A DNA stretch of 33,734 nt from Bacillota bacterium (lineage in GTDB: Bacteria > Bacillota > Dethiobacteria > DTU022): assembly GCA_016874655.1 (NCBI GenBank), contig VGTO01000013.1, positions 1 through 33,734 of the forward strand. Direction: 5' to 3'. This document shows positions 8,294 through 16,191 of the stretch, piece by piece. The notes under the pieces were generated by a model. The model was not told where the DNA came from and made no database searches. It was given only the letters and a program-made list of their open reading frames with translations. The position numbers and the translations under genes were made by a program. Position 1 is the stretch's first letter, and each line of letters begins with the position of its first letter.

Positions 8294-8322
8294 AGGGGCT
8301 GCCGGATATACCGGCAGCCCCT
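8294..8322. terminator. Strong hairpin terminator between convergent operons
   Basis: AGGGGCTGCCGG (8294-8305) and CCGGCAGCCCCT (8311-8322) form a perfect 12-bp stem with a 5-nt ATATA loop. The plus-strand side is followed by AATTTATTAC, so it best terminates the mrp-like operon. It lies 40 nt past the rnfD stop and may also serve the minus-strand fdh-rnfCD operon, although no U-run follows in that direction. The preceding 150 nt (8140-8293) are AT-rich and show no convincing gene. Confidence 0.85.
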
Positions 8323-8362
8323 AATTTATTACTATTCCGTTTAATAAACTAAGCGATAGTCG

Positions 8363-9343
8363 TTACTTCTTGTCAGCCATCGGTACCGGCACAGCTTTCT
8401 TAATATTACCAAACTGCGGCCGGGCAGTGGCTCTTTCAATCATCGGTACAAAGGCATTCATGATTAGGATTGAGTAAGCAACCCCTTCTGTAATCAGGAA
8501 TCCGACCCGGAAAACGACGATCAGGATACCGATACAGACTCCGAAGATGATCTTGCCTTTATCTGTAAACGGACTGCTAACCCAATCAGTAGCCATGAAG
8601 AAGGCCCCAATCATCATTCCACCGGTAACCAGGTGGAGTATTGGGTTTTGCCCGGCAATCAGGGTCAGCACAATGACCGTTCCCAGGATTGACACAGGAA
8701 TTCTCCAACCGATATGCCCCTTATAAAACAGGTAAGCAGCGCCGATTAGCAGTGCTAAGGGCGATACTTCGGAGAGAGCTCCGGCCGGGAACGCTGTAAA
8801 GAGCTGCAATGCAGAAGGCATCGGCATCCCCGCGCGCATCATAGCCAACGGTGTAGCCTGAGTAATGGTATCCAGTGAGCCTAAGTGAATCCCTAGTGGT
8901 TGAAACCACTGGTTTATATAGGCATAAAGAGGAGCTAATATAACCAGCGCTACGCGTCCGAATAAAGCCGGGTTAAAACGGTTCCAACCCAGGCCACCTG
9001 AAAGCTCCTTGGCGATTCCGATTGCAATGAAAGTTCCCAGCGCCACTTTATACCATGGTGTGGTTGCTGAAAAGAGCATAGCCACAAACAGACCGGTTAC
9101 CAAAGCGCTCCAGTCATATAGAGTTGGTTTTTTGTGCATCAGTTTACGGAATAAAAGCTCTGTCAGCACTGCAGTAACCAGGGCAACCCCAATAGTTAAA
9201 GCTGCGTAATACTGAAAAAAGTATATGGATACCAGCGAGATAGGTATTAAAGCAATAAAAACGTCGCGCATGGCACTTGATACATCTACCTCGCTCTTCA
9301 GGTGAGGAGCCGATGATACAATGTATTTTTGAGTATCACTCAC
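8363..9343 (-). CDS. rnfD: RnfD, membrane flavoprotein subunit of the Rnf complex
   Basis: This 326-residue polytopic NqrB/RnfD-family protein has helices spread along its whole length. RnfD carries covalent FMN, attached by ApbE to Thr in a Dxx(S/T)GAT motif on the extracytoplasmic side. Here the motif reads D158-T-I-T-Q-A-T164, so the Gly is replaced by Gln but the acceptor Thr164 is kept. The GTG start at 9343 has an AAGGAGG site upstream. It follows rnfC by 30 nt and ends the operon. The usual next genes rnfG, rnfE, rnfA and rnfB are absent; a terminator hairpin and convergent genes follow instead. Confidence 0.88.
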   Translation of the reverse strand: MSDTQKYIVSSAPHLKSEVDVSSAMRDVFIALIPISLVSIYFFQYYAALTIGVALVTAVLTELLFRKLMHKKPTLYDWSALVTGLFVAMLFSATTPWYKVALGTFIAIGIAKELSGGLGWNRFNPALFGRVALVILAPLYAYINQWFQPLGIHLGSLDTITQATPLAMMRAGMPMPSALQLFTAFPAGALSEVSPLALLIGAAYLFYKGHIGWRIPVSILGTVIVLTLIAGQNPILHLVTGGMMIGAFFMATDWVSSPFTDKGKIIFGVCIGILIVVFRVGFLITEGVAYSILIMNAFVPMIERATARPQFGNIKKAVPVPMADKK

Positions 9344-9373
9344 TACTTATAACCTCCTTTTCCCCTTATTTGA

Positions 9374-10681
9374 TCACTTGCTCATCAGGTCACGGATCAA
9401 AGGTTTGGTCTGCTGAACAAAACGAACAATCGGACGCTTGGATGGGCATACATAAGCGCAAATACCGCACTCAATGCAATCCAGAGTGTTCCACTCAGCA
9501 GCCTCACTGACCATGCCTACTTCGCAGTAGATACTGATTTGATTCGGATAGAGCAAAACCGGGCAATGTTCAACACATTTGCAACAGCGGACACAATCAC
9601 GGTATTCGGTATCCTCAAGGGCCATTTCCGGTGGCAATACAACAACCCCGGTTGTGCCCTTGGTTACCGGTGAGTCCAGGCTCAGCTGCGCTTTTCCGGT
9701 CATCGGTCCACCAATAATAACTTTCGCCGGCTCCTCAATAATACCCCCACATTCATCAATTAGATGCGCAAGCGGGGTGCCTATTTTTACCAGCAGGTTC
9801 TGCGGATCCTTGATATTCTGACCGGTAACAGCAACTACCCTTTCAATCAGCGGTTTGTTGTATCTGACCGCTTCATAAATAGCTACCGCTGTACCCACGT
9901 TTTGAATCATTGTGCCCACATCCATCGGCAGGCCTCCCGAAGGAACCTCCCGATCAAGTGCTGCTTTTACCAGGTGCTTTTCCGAACCCTGGGGATACTT
10001 GGTAGGCATCCTTAATAATACTATACGGGGATCATCATTCTTATCACGAATAGCCTCGATAGCATCATCTTTATTACCTTCGATGCAAATATAAGCCTTA
10101 TCAACCTCAAGCACTTTCATTAAGAGCTTTGTTCCCTGCAGCAGTTCTTCCGGTTTCTCAAGCATCAGCCGGTGGTCGCAGGTAAGGTACGGCTCACACT
10201 CACACCCGTTCAACAGTAAAGCATCGATCTTTTTATCCGGTGGTGGGCTTAACTTAACCGAAGTTGGAAAAGTTGCGCCGCCCATACCAACAACACCAGC
10301 TTCCTTGACCGCTTGAAGGATCTCTTCTTTTGTTGCTTTTTCCGGATCGTTGTTAGCAAGCTCCAATTTATCCTGGTTCTTGTCAACTGCAATGACAATG
10401 CAATCGATCGCCTGACCTGGAATTCGAGGTTCAATGGCGGTAACCGTACCGGAAAGGCTGGCGTGGACCGGAGCGCTTACGAACTTGTCGCTGGCCCCGA
10501 TTTTTTGGCCTGCTTTTACTTTATCGCCAACTTTCACCAGGGGCTCATTGGGAGCGCCAAGATGTTGTAAAAGCGGGATAACAATCTCCGCTGGCAGTGA
10601 AGCCTCTTTTATCGGCTTATGCTCACTAAAGCTCTTATAGTGGGGAACGTTTAACCCACCAAGAAACTGTTTTACTTCCAC
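9374..10681 (-). CDS. rnfC: RnfC, NADH-binding iron-sulfur subunit of the Rnf complex
   Basis: This 435-residue protein has a normal RnfC length. It has an N-terminal barrel-sandwich region, the nucleotide/FMN-binding stretch GVVGMGGATFP (129-139), and two C-terminal [4Fe-4S] motifs: Cys363/366/369/373 (CVRCCKCVEHC) and Cys402/405/408/412 (CIECGICAYVC). An extra Cys367 lies inside the first motif. RnfC oxidises or reduces NADH at the cytoplasmic face. The start is GTG 10681 after GGGGGGTG. It sits 18 nt after the formate dehydrogenase beta subunit, in the slot where a cytochrome b gamma gene is expected. Confidence 0.92.
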   Translation of the reverse strand: MEVKQFLGGLNVPHYKSFSEHKPIKEASLPAEIVIPLLQHLGAPNEPLVKVGDKVKAGQKIGASDKFVSAPVHASLSGTVTAIEPRIPGQAIDCIVIAVDKNQDKLELANNDPEKATKEEILQAVKEAGVVGMGGATFPTSVKLSPPPDKKIDALLLNGCECEPYLTCDHRLMLEKPEELLQGTKLLMKVLEVDKAYICIEGNKDDAIEAIRDKNDDPRIVLLRMPTKYPQGSEKHLVKAALDREVPSGGLPMDVGTMIQNVGTAVAIYEAVRYNKPLIERVVAVTGQNIKDPQNLLVKIGTPLAHLIDECGGIIEEPAKVIIGGPMTGKAQLSLDSPVTKGTTGVVVLPPEMALEDTEYRDCVRCCKCVEHCPVLLYPNQISIYCEVGMVSEAAEWNTLDCIECGICAYVCPSKRPIVRFVQQTKPLIRDLMSK

Positions 10682-10699
10682 TTATTTTCACCCCCCGGT

Positions 10700-11485
10700 T
10701 TATTTGGATTCGCCTTTGGCTTCCTCGAATTTTTTGCTCTGGCTGCGGTTTGACCAGATGCCCAGAGCCACAGCTACTACTACAATTACGCGTAACGGCG
10801 CATAAATAGCATTGAAGAAACGGGTTTGCACCGGCACTTGCGGATCCGCCGGAAAACCGTATTTCTCAGGCTTATCCGCCAACACATAAAGCATCGCTGT
10901 GCCACCGACCTGGTCCAGGCCGTAAATATTGGCGTCAACTTTGCCTTTGGCTTTAAGCTGGCTCACTCTTTTTTCTGCCTTGGCAATCAGCTCTTTACTG
11001 TCACCATAGGTAATTGAACCAGTCGTGCAGGCTGTTGCACAAGCCGGCTTAAGACCGTTCTGCAGCCGATCCAGGCAAAAAGTACACTTCCGGGCTTTGT
11101 TCGCCAGGCGGTCAAAGCCGATAACCTGAAACGGACAGGCTGCCGCACAGTAGTTACAGCCAATACACTTAACTTCATCAACCTTTACCGTATCGAATTC
11201 GGTACGATAAAGAGCACCGGCCGGGCAAGCCAGAATACAAGCCGCATCGCTGCAGTGCATACAACCAGATTTTACCATTAGCCAGTCTACGCCGCCGTTT
11301 TCATTATCAAACTCACGGAACTTAATCCGCATCCAGGTGGTAGACGATAAACGCGGCGGGTTTTCGTAAGTTCCGGTAAAGGTTGTCTCTTCAGCCGGAA
11401 GCTGGTTCCACTGCTTGCATGCAGCCTGGCAACCACGGCAACCCATACACTTGGAGGCATCTATTAAACAGATGTTCTTAGCCAT
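10700..11485 (-). CDS. fdnH: Formate dehydrogenase iron-sulfur (beta) subunit with membrane anchor
   Basis: This 261-residue electron-transfer protein has four [4Fe-4S] motifs: Cys13/16/19/23, Cys75/78/83/87, Cys107/110/113/117 and Cys134/137/149/153. One C-terminal hydrophobic helix (about 231-246) is followed by a charged tail, matching FdnH-type subunits. It has no signal peptide of its own, so export would be by hitchhiking on the twin-arginine alpha subunit. The ATG at 11485 directly abuts the fdnG stop codon, with GGAGGG upstream inside fdnG. In FdnGHI complexes the anchor contacts a cytochrome b subunit; none is encoded here. Confidence 0.88.
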   Translation of the reverse strand: MAKNICLIDASKCMGCRGCQAACKQWNQLPAEETTFTGTYENPPRLSSTTWMRIKFREFDNENGGVDWLMVKSGCMHCSDAACILACPAGALYRTEFDTVKVDEVKCIGCNYCAAACPFQVIGFDRLANKARKCTFCLDRLQNGLKPACATACTTGSITYGDSKELIAKAEKRVSQLKAKGKVDANIYGLDQVGGTAMLYVLADKPEKYGFPADPQVPVQTRFFNAIYAPLRVIVVVAVALGIWSNRSQSKKFEEAKGESK

Positions 11486-14400
11486 TTATTCCGCCCTCCT
11501 TACGTTGCAAAGGAATGCCTTATATTCCGGTATAGTCGTGTTGGGGTCACCGACTGAAGGAGTCAGATCATTAGCACTGGCTCCGGTGCTCATACCCATA
11601 AAGCCCCAGTGCATCGGCATTCCGACTACATGCTTCAGCTCACCATTGATGAGCATCGGCTTGATCCGCTTTGTAACACAAGCTTTAACCTTGATATTGT
11701 CCTGCTCGCCATCCTTGTAAAGTCGTTTGCTTTCAATCAGGATGTAGTCGCCGTTATTGATACCAAGTTCAGCAGCATGTTCTTCACTGATTTCAGCAAA
11801 CATCTCCGGCATCATCTCTATCAGCCAAGGTTGGTTACGGGTAACCGAACCAGACTGGTAATGCTCAACCAGACGGTAGCTGGTGGCAATGTGCGGGTAT
11901 CTGGCCCGCTCCTCGTCAGTTTCTACTGTATGATCTTCGTAGAAACGCTGACTGGCCGGATTAAAGGTGGCCTTAGGATAAAGCAGGTTATCCACCGGAC
12001 TGTCTGCCGGTTCATAATGGGTTGGGAATGGACCGTCACGCAGTCCGCCTACACCCTGGTAGCCGATGGAAAAGAGCCTTCCGACACCTTCGGGGAGCAT
12101 AATGAAGGGGTTGGCGGTTGAGTACTCAAAGTCCCAGGCACCCGGAATATCGGGAACATCATTGCCGACCCATTTCTGCTGGGCTTCGTCCCACCAGATT
12201 ACCGGTGCTGCCGGGTTCCAGGGCTTGCCTGCCAGGTCACAAGAAGCGCGACTATAGACAATACGCCGGTTAAGCGGCCAGGCAAAAGACCAGTCCTTGT
12301 TAAATCCAAGACCCTCTTTTTCCTTAATCCGCTTCTTGGTAGCAGGGTTATTAAGGTTGTTGTAGTATCCGCTATAGAGCCAGTTACCACAGGCTGTTGA
12401 ACCATCAGCCTGCAGACCGACAAAGTTGGTCAATAGGGAACCATCAGCCACCTTGTAACCATTAAGTTCCATGCTAACCTTGACGATATCAATCTGGCCG
12501 TCAGGTCCGTCATAGTCCCAATGCATCTTGGTAATCTGCTCGGCCACTTCTCCGCCTTCTGCTTCATAAAGAGCTCTTAAACGCTTAAACATCTCGTTCA
12601 CAATCCAGAGATCCGACATGGCATCACCAGGGGGATTCTGAGCTTTCCACATCCACTGAATCCAGCGACCGCTGTTTGCTTTATTGCCTTCCCTTTCGTA
12701 ACTGAAAGCAGCCGGCAGAATGAAAACTTCGGTCTCGATCTCAGCCGGGTTCATCCCCGGGCCTTTCCAGAAAGCAGCGGTTTCATTTTCAACAACATCA
12801 ACGGAAACCAGCCATTTCAGATTAGCTTGATAATGGAGCTTGGCCCGCGAACTTGAACCGCCAACCAGCGGGTTGTCGGCCACGCAGATCATTCCTTCAA
12901 CTTCACCGTCGCGCATATACTTGTACGCAGGAATATGGGAATGATCAAGGCCGTCGAGTTTCGGAAACCACTGGTAGCCAAATTCATTTTCCGGTGTGGC
13001 ATTATCGCCGTAGAATGCCTTTAGCAGGCTGACGATATACTTAGGCCTGTTGCTCCACCAGTTCTTCTGCGGTGTTGTTGCCGTTAGGTATTCTACCAGC
13101 GTGGCATGGCTACCCTGCTGAGGTGTGGGATTATAGCCTGGAATGATATGGTATAGCTGGGCCATATCAGTGGCACCCTGAACGTTTGACTGTCCACGCT
13201 GGGCGTTGACTCCGCCGCCAGCGATCCCCATGTTACCAAGCAACAGCTGGATTATAGCAATAGCACGGGTATTTTGAGCGCCGTGGGTAAACTGGGTTAT
13301 GCCCATGGCATAGAGGATATTACCTGCTTTGCCGGCCTGGCCGGTACTGCTGAAGAGTTCGTATGATTCTTTTAATACATCTTCAGGAGCGCCGGTAATT
13401 TTGCTGATATTAGCGATTGTGTATTTGCTGTAATGCTTCTTCAGCAGTTGGAATGAGCAGTTGGGGCTCTCCAGAGTAGGATCTTTCAAGATATTGCCAT
13501 CAGCATCGGCCTGGTACTGCCAGTCTGCCATATTATACTTGGTTGCGCTGCGGACCGGATCCGGCTCTGCCCCGGTAAAGAGGCCGTTAACTTCATCAAA
13601 ACTGAAGTTTTCGTTGATCAGATAAGATGCGTTGGTGTAATTGTCAACGTATTCCTTGTGATAGCGTTCGTTCTCAAGGATGTAGTTGATGAGGCCGCCC
13701 AGGTAAGCAATATTGGTTCCGGGGCGAATCGGTACATAAAGATCGGACACTGCTGCCGTACGGCATAAACGGGGGTCGACACAGATCAGTTTTGCACCCT
13801 TTGTCTCCCTTGCCTTTTCAATCCATTTCATCGAAATCGGGTGGTTTTCAGCGGTATTACCGCCGATGGCCATGATTACATCACTGTGCTGATAATCGTT
13901 CCAGTGATTTGTCATGACACCCCTGCCAAACGAGGCGCTGAGACCAGCGACCGTTGTAGAGTGTCAGAGGCGGGCGCAGTGATCAAGATTGATCACACCC
14001 ATAGCGCGGCACATCTTGTGGAAGAGATAGTTCTCCTCACCGGTGCACCAGGCGCTGCCCAGCCAGTTGATCGCATTGGTCCGGTTAACAGTTACCTGCC
14101 TGCCACCAACATCAACTGTTTTGACCAGGGTGCGATCACGGGTATCCTTAATCCGCTTTGCAATCTCATCGAGAGCCCAGTTCCAGTCTTTTTCCTCATA
14201 ATCACTGGCACCCGGAGCGCGGTAGAGCACCTTGGTCATCCGCTTCGGGTTGGGAATTGGCTTGCCTTTTTCTTCGAAAATGTAAGAAGCATTAAAAATC
14301 GAACTGCCTTTGCTACAAAGGCTTCCTTCGTTAATCGGATGACCGGGGTCACCCTCGGCATTGACAACAATACCGTCTTGGACGCTGCAGATAATACCAC

Positions 14401-14566
14401 AGCCAACGCCGCAGTAAGTACAGATAGTTGGAACTTCTTTCGTGTACTTAATGCGTAGAGGTTCGACAGGAGCTGCGATTGCTTTACGCAATCCCACACC
14501 GGTCAGGGTTGCTGCGGCAGCGGTCGCACCAGAAAGCTTTAAGAAGCTGCGCCGCGTTAGTTCCAT
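11486..14566 (-). CDS. fdnG: Selenocysteine formate dehydrogenase alpha subunit, Tat-exported
   Basis: This is one gene of 1026 residues that reads through an in-frame UGA at 13964-13966 as Sec201. The context is CARL-U-HSTTVAGLSASFGRG, matching FdnG-type molybdenum/tungsten-bis-MGD formate dehydrogenases. A SECIS hairpin follows. The N-terminus is a twin-arginine signal (TRRSFLKLSG) with a hydrophobic Ala-rich stretch, so the catalytic subunit should act outside the cytoplasm. A [4Fe-4S] motif follows (CTYCGVGC ... LCSKG). The ATG at 14566 is preferred to a GTG at 14578, because AGGAGGT (14577-14583) overlaps the GTG but is well placed for the ATG. The C-terminal part contains the molybdopterin dinucleotide-binding domain (HVVGMPMHWGF region). 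The reaction is formate to CO2 plus two electrons, or the reverse. Confidence 0.93.
13929..13966 (-). promoter_or_regulatory. SECIS element and Sec UGA codon in fdnG
   Basis: After the UGA (13966-13964) the mRNA folds as CGCUG-GUCU-CAGCG: a 5-bp apical stem (13949-13945 with 13940-13936) and a GGUCU loop like that of E. coli fdhF. A lower stem pairs AACGG (13955-13951) with UCGUU (13933-13929), including one G-U, across an asymmetric internal loop. The spacing from UGA to loop fits bacterial SelB-binding SECIS elements. Confidence 0.88.
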
Positions 14567-14581
14567 AAGGACATCCACCTC

Positions 14582-15496
14582 CTAGTCTTCTCTTTCACTT
14601 AAATCAGAGTCGTTAAACCACTTTAAGCCGGAACCCGGCTTATAGCCTTCCTTGCCGGCCAGAAGATCATTATTCAGGGTGGCAAGGTTGTGGATGGCAA
14701 GAACTAGATCACCATCCGCGTTAAGCTGCCTTAAATCAAAAATCTTGCAATAGCAAAAGCAGGATTGACAGTGATTTACCCGGCAAAGATCTTGGCCTTC
14801 AATGGTAAAGTAGCCTAGTTCTTCCCTCTCTTCATTATTGCAATACGGACACTTGACTCGGGTGTGTACCCAGCGGGTACCGCAAAGCCAACACTCCAGC
14901 TGCTTAGCTCCGTCTTCGGTGCGCAGCATGCCATAATGCGGCTTTTCACCACATAAAGGACAATCCCCCCCTTCGTACAGGTCTGTCCGTAGGACCTCAG
15001 CGATAGATTCAAGCTGTCTTCTATAAATAGAAGATAAGACTATTGAAAAAAGGAACGTGGCCATATCATTTTCTATGGCTGCTTCCTCAATCAATAACTG
15101 ACGGAACTGATCAATCTCTTCAAGACTGATAATCGATTCTTTGTTAGTAAAATATGAATCGGTTTTATCATTTACTTCATTAAAAACCAGTTTTAAAGCG
15201 GGATTTTTTTTCGCAGTTTCTTTACAAACAGTTTTAAACAGATCAACAAAGAGTTCAGTCTCCAGATCCGGCCTGAATCGCAAACTCTGATCTTTTTTCA
15301 TCAAATCAGTTGCTTCTTCCACCTGAGATATGGGTAGTTCAGCCGGAACAAATGCCCCTGAATTTTTTGCATAATACTGATCTAAAATAATATAGATGGA
15401 TTCTACAAAATCTGCGCCGCCGGCAAAATCTTCATATAGCTTTTTACAGCGCTCTATCTCCTGTTCATACCCAACCAGCCAGAGGCTATCCAACAA
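14582..15496 (-). CDS. fdhE: FdhE-like formate dehydrogenase accessory protein
   Basis: This 304-residue protein has a helical N-terminal half and a rubredoxin-like C-terminal half rich in CxxC pairs: Cys179/182, 202/205, 216/219, then Cys238, 243, 246, 248 and 250. FdhE binds the catalytic subunit of respiratory, Tat-exported formate dehydrogenases and is needed for their maturation before export. It is the first gene of the operon; its stop lies 15 nt before the fdnG ATG and overlaps the fdnG ribosome site. The start is TTG 15496, or the TTG just upstream, behind GAGGAG. Confidence 0.85.
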   Translation of the reverse strand: MLDSLWLVGYEQEIERCKKLYEDFAGGADFVESIYIILDQYYAKNSGAFVPAELPISQVEEATDLMKKDQSLRFRPDLETELFVDLFKTVCKETAKKNPALKLVFNEVNDKTDSYFTNKESIISLEEIDQFRQLLIEEAAIENDMATFLFSIVLSSIYRRQLESIAEVLRTDLYEGGDCPLCGEKPHYGMLRTEDGAKQLECWLCGTRWVHTRVKCPYCNNEEREELGYFTIEGQDLCRVNHCQSCFCYCKIFDLRQLNADGDLVLAIHNLATLNNDLLAGKEGYKPGSGLKWFNDSDLSERED

Positions 15497-15547
15497 CCAA
15501 CACTCCTCACAAAAGTTTGCCTTAACGATAGCAATAACTTAGTATCT

Positions 15548-15566
15548 TGCAAACACGTTGTTTACA
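15548..15566 (-). promoter_or_regulatory. Inverted repeat in the fdh leader, possible operator
   Basis: TGCAAACA-CGT-TGTTTACA (plus-strand reading) is a 19-bp near-perfect palindrome with one mismatch between arms. It lies about 50-70 nt upstream of the fdhE start, within the transcribed leader. The centre resembles catabolite-type (LacI-family) operators only loosely. The cognate regulator is unknown. Confidence 0.35.
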
Positions 15567-15611
15567 CTATTGCCAACTAAATGAAATTTTCGATGATTTG
15601 CCCTATAAACA

Positions 15612-15635
15612 AAAATCCCCTTAGTAAAGGGTTTT
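15612..15635 (-). terminator. Terminator-like hairpin in the fdh operon leader
   Basis: On the minus strand, AAAACCCTT-TACT-AAGGG then GATTTTTG forms a short stem: 5 bp of CCCTT/AAGGG plus flanking A/T pairs past a bulge, followed by five T. It lies midway between the promoter (15721-15749) and fdhE. It could therefore act as an attenuator. It is also symmetrical enough to work on the plus strand, where no gene precedes it. Confidence 0.4.
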
Positions 15636-15659
15636 CAGTGATTGCAGTTTTGTATTGCC

Positions 15660-15675
15660 TGTGACAATATTCACA
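15660..15675. promoter_or_regulatory. TGTGA-N6-TCACA palindrome (Rex- or CRP/FNR-like operator) in the fdh leader
   Basis: TGTGACAATATTCACA is a perfect TGTGA/TCACA inverted repeat with a 6-nt A/T-rich centre. This is the core of Rex operators of the B. subtilis type (TTGTGA-N6-TCACAA) and equally of CRP-family sites. It lies about 40-55 nt downstream of the predicted transcription start of the fdh-rnfCD operon. That position suits a repressor roadblock more than an activator. Confidence 0.5.
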
Positions 15676-15720
15676 TATATTAATGTTACAAAATGCTTAA
15701 GCTGTTTAACAATCGTGATA

Positions 15721-15749
15721 ATTATACCTATAAGGTTTTTTTATGTCAA
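15721..15749 (-). promoter_or_regulatory. Consensus sigma-A promoter of the fdhE-fdnG-fdnH-rnfC-rnfD operon
   Basis: On the minus strand, TTGACA (15749-15744), a 17-nt spacer and TATAAT (15726-15721) match the consensus fully. Transcription would start near 15713, giving a leader of about 215 nt before fdhE. The leader (15497-15713) holds a Rex/CRP-like palindrome, a terminator-like hairpin and a second inverted repeat, but no gene. Confidence 0.75.
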
Positions 15750-15823
15750 TATAAAATACCACTTGTGCGCAATGGTAGCGCAATAATGGGGTTAGGCCAT
15801 AGAACAGGCGATGGAAAAGGCTA

Positions 15824-15852
15824 TTGCCTGCAGCATTAATTGCAGTTATAAT
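15824..15852 (+). promoter_or_regulatory. tRNA-Arg promoter
   Basis: TTGCCT (15824-15829), a 17-nt spacer and a perfect TATAAT (15847-15852) lie with the -10 end 19 nt before the first base of the tRNA. Spacing and strength fit a stable-RNA promoter. Confidence 0.7.
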
Positions 15853-15871
15853 ACTGTAAGCCAAAGCATAT

Positions 15872-15947
15872 GCGCCTGTAGCTCAGGGGATAGAGCAACG
15901 GATTCCTAATCCGTGTGCCGCAGGTTCGAATCCTGCCAGGCGCACCA
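15872..15947 (+). tRNA. tRNA-Arg (anticodon CCU)
   Basis: This is a 76-nt cloverleaf. The 7-bp acceptor GCGCCTG pairs with CAGGCGC, the D arm is GCTC...GAGC, and the anticodon stem ACGGA/TCCGT has loop TTCCTAA with CCT at 15905-15907. The T arm has GGTTCGAATCC. The discriminator A (15944) and CCA (15945-15947) are genomically encoded. It reads AGG arginine codons. No intrinsic terminator is evident downstream; a decayed gene begins within 30 nt. Confidence 0.95.
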
Positions 15948-15975
15948 GTTCAATTGACTTCGTGAAGTAAGACAA

Positions 15976-16176
15976 GTTATCCAGCCTAAAATCTTAGACG
16001 ATCAGATTGGCGTACATCCTCTCGTAACTCTAATTACCATGTATGTCGGCTTATAAATTTTTGATTTATCCGGTTCAATCATAGGCTCGGTTATTTTCGT
16101 AGTTGTACAAAGCGTTCTAAGTTACTATACAAAAGGGCGTACTTTTAAACAAATAATTTTGGGAAACAACCAATAG
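15976..16176 (+). pseudogene. 3' remnant of an AI-2E/YtvI-family transporter
   Basis: In one frame the region reads VIQPKILDDQIGVHPLVTL, then ITMYVGL, an in-frame TAA at 16054-16056, then IFDLSGSIIGSVIFVVVQSV and a basic tail ending at TAG 16174-16176. The QPKI...GVHPLVTL...YVGL pattern, followed by a Gly-rich helix, is the C-terminal part of AI-2E family/YtvI permeases. Only the last ~65 codons exist. There is no start codon or ribosome site, and a stop lies upstream in the same frame. The fragment begins about 28 nt after the tRNA 3' end, so the 5' part was deleted or displaced by rearrangement at the tRNA. It converges on the CorC-family gene. Confidence 0.7.
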
Positions 16177-16191
16177 CCGACACCGTGTACT

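Noticed and set aside
13964-13966. Stop codon splitting the formate dehydrogenase gene into two genes or a pseudogene
   Set aside because: The UGA sits exactly at the family selenocysteine position, the frame continues without a break, and a SECIS hairpin follows.
13841-14458. Long plus-strand open frame opposite fdnG
   Set aside because: It is antisense to a firmly identified gene, has no family resemblance and no ribosome site.
15763-15785. D-arm-like sequence (GCGCAATGGTAGCGCAA) suggesting a second tRNA
   Set aside because: No acceptor, anticodon or T arm can be folded around it; only a local TGCGC/GCGCA hairpin remains.
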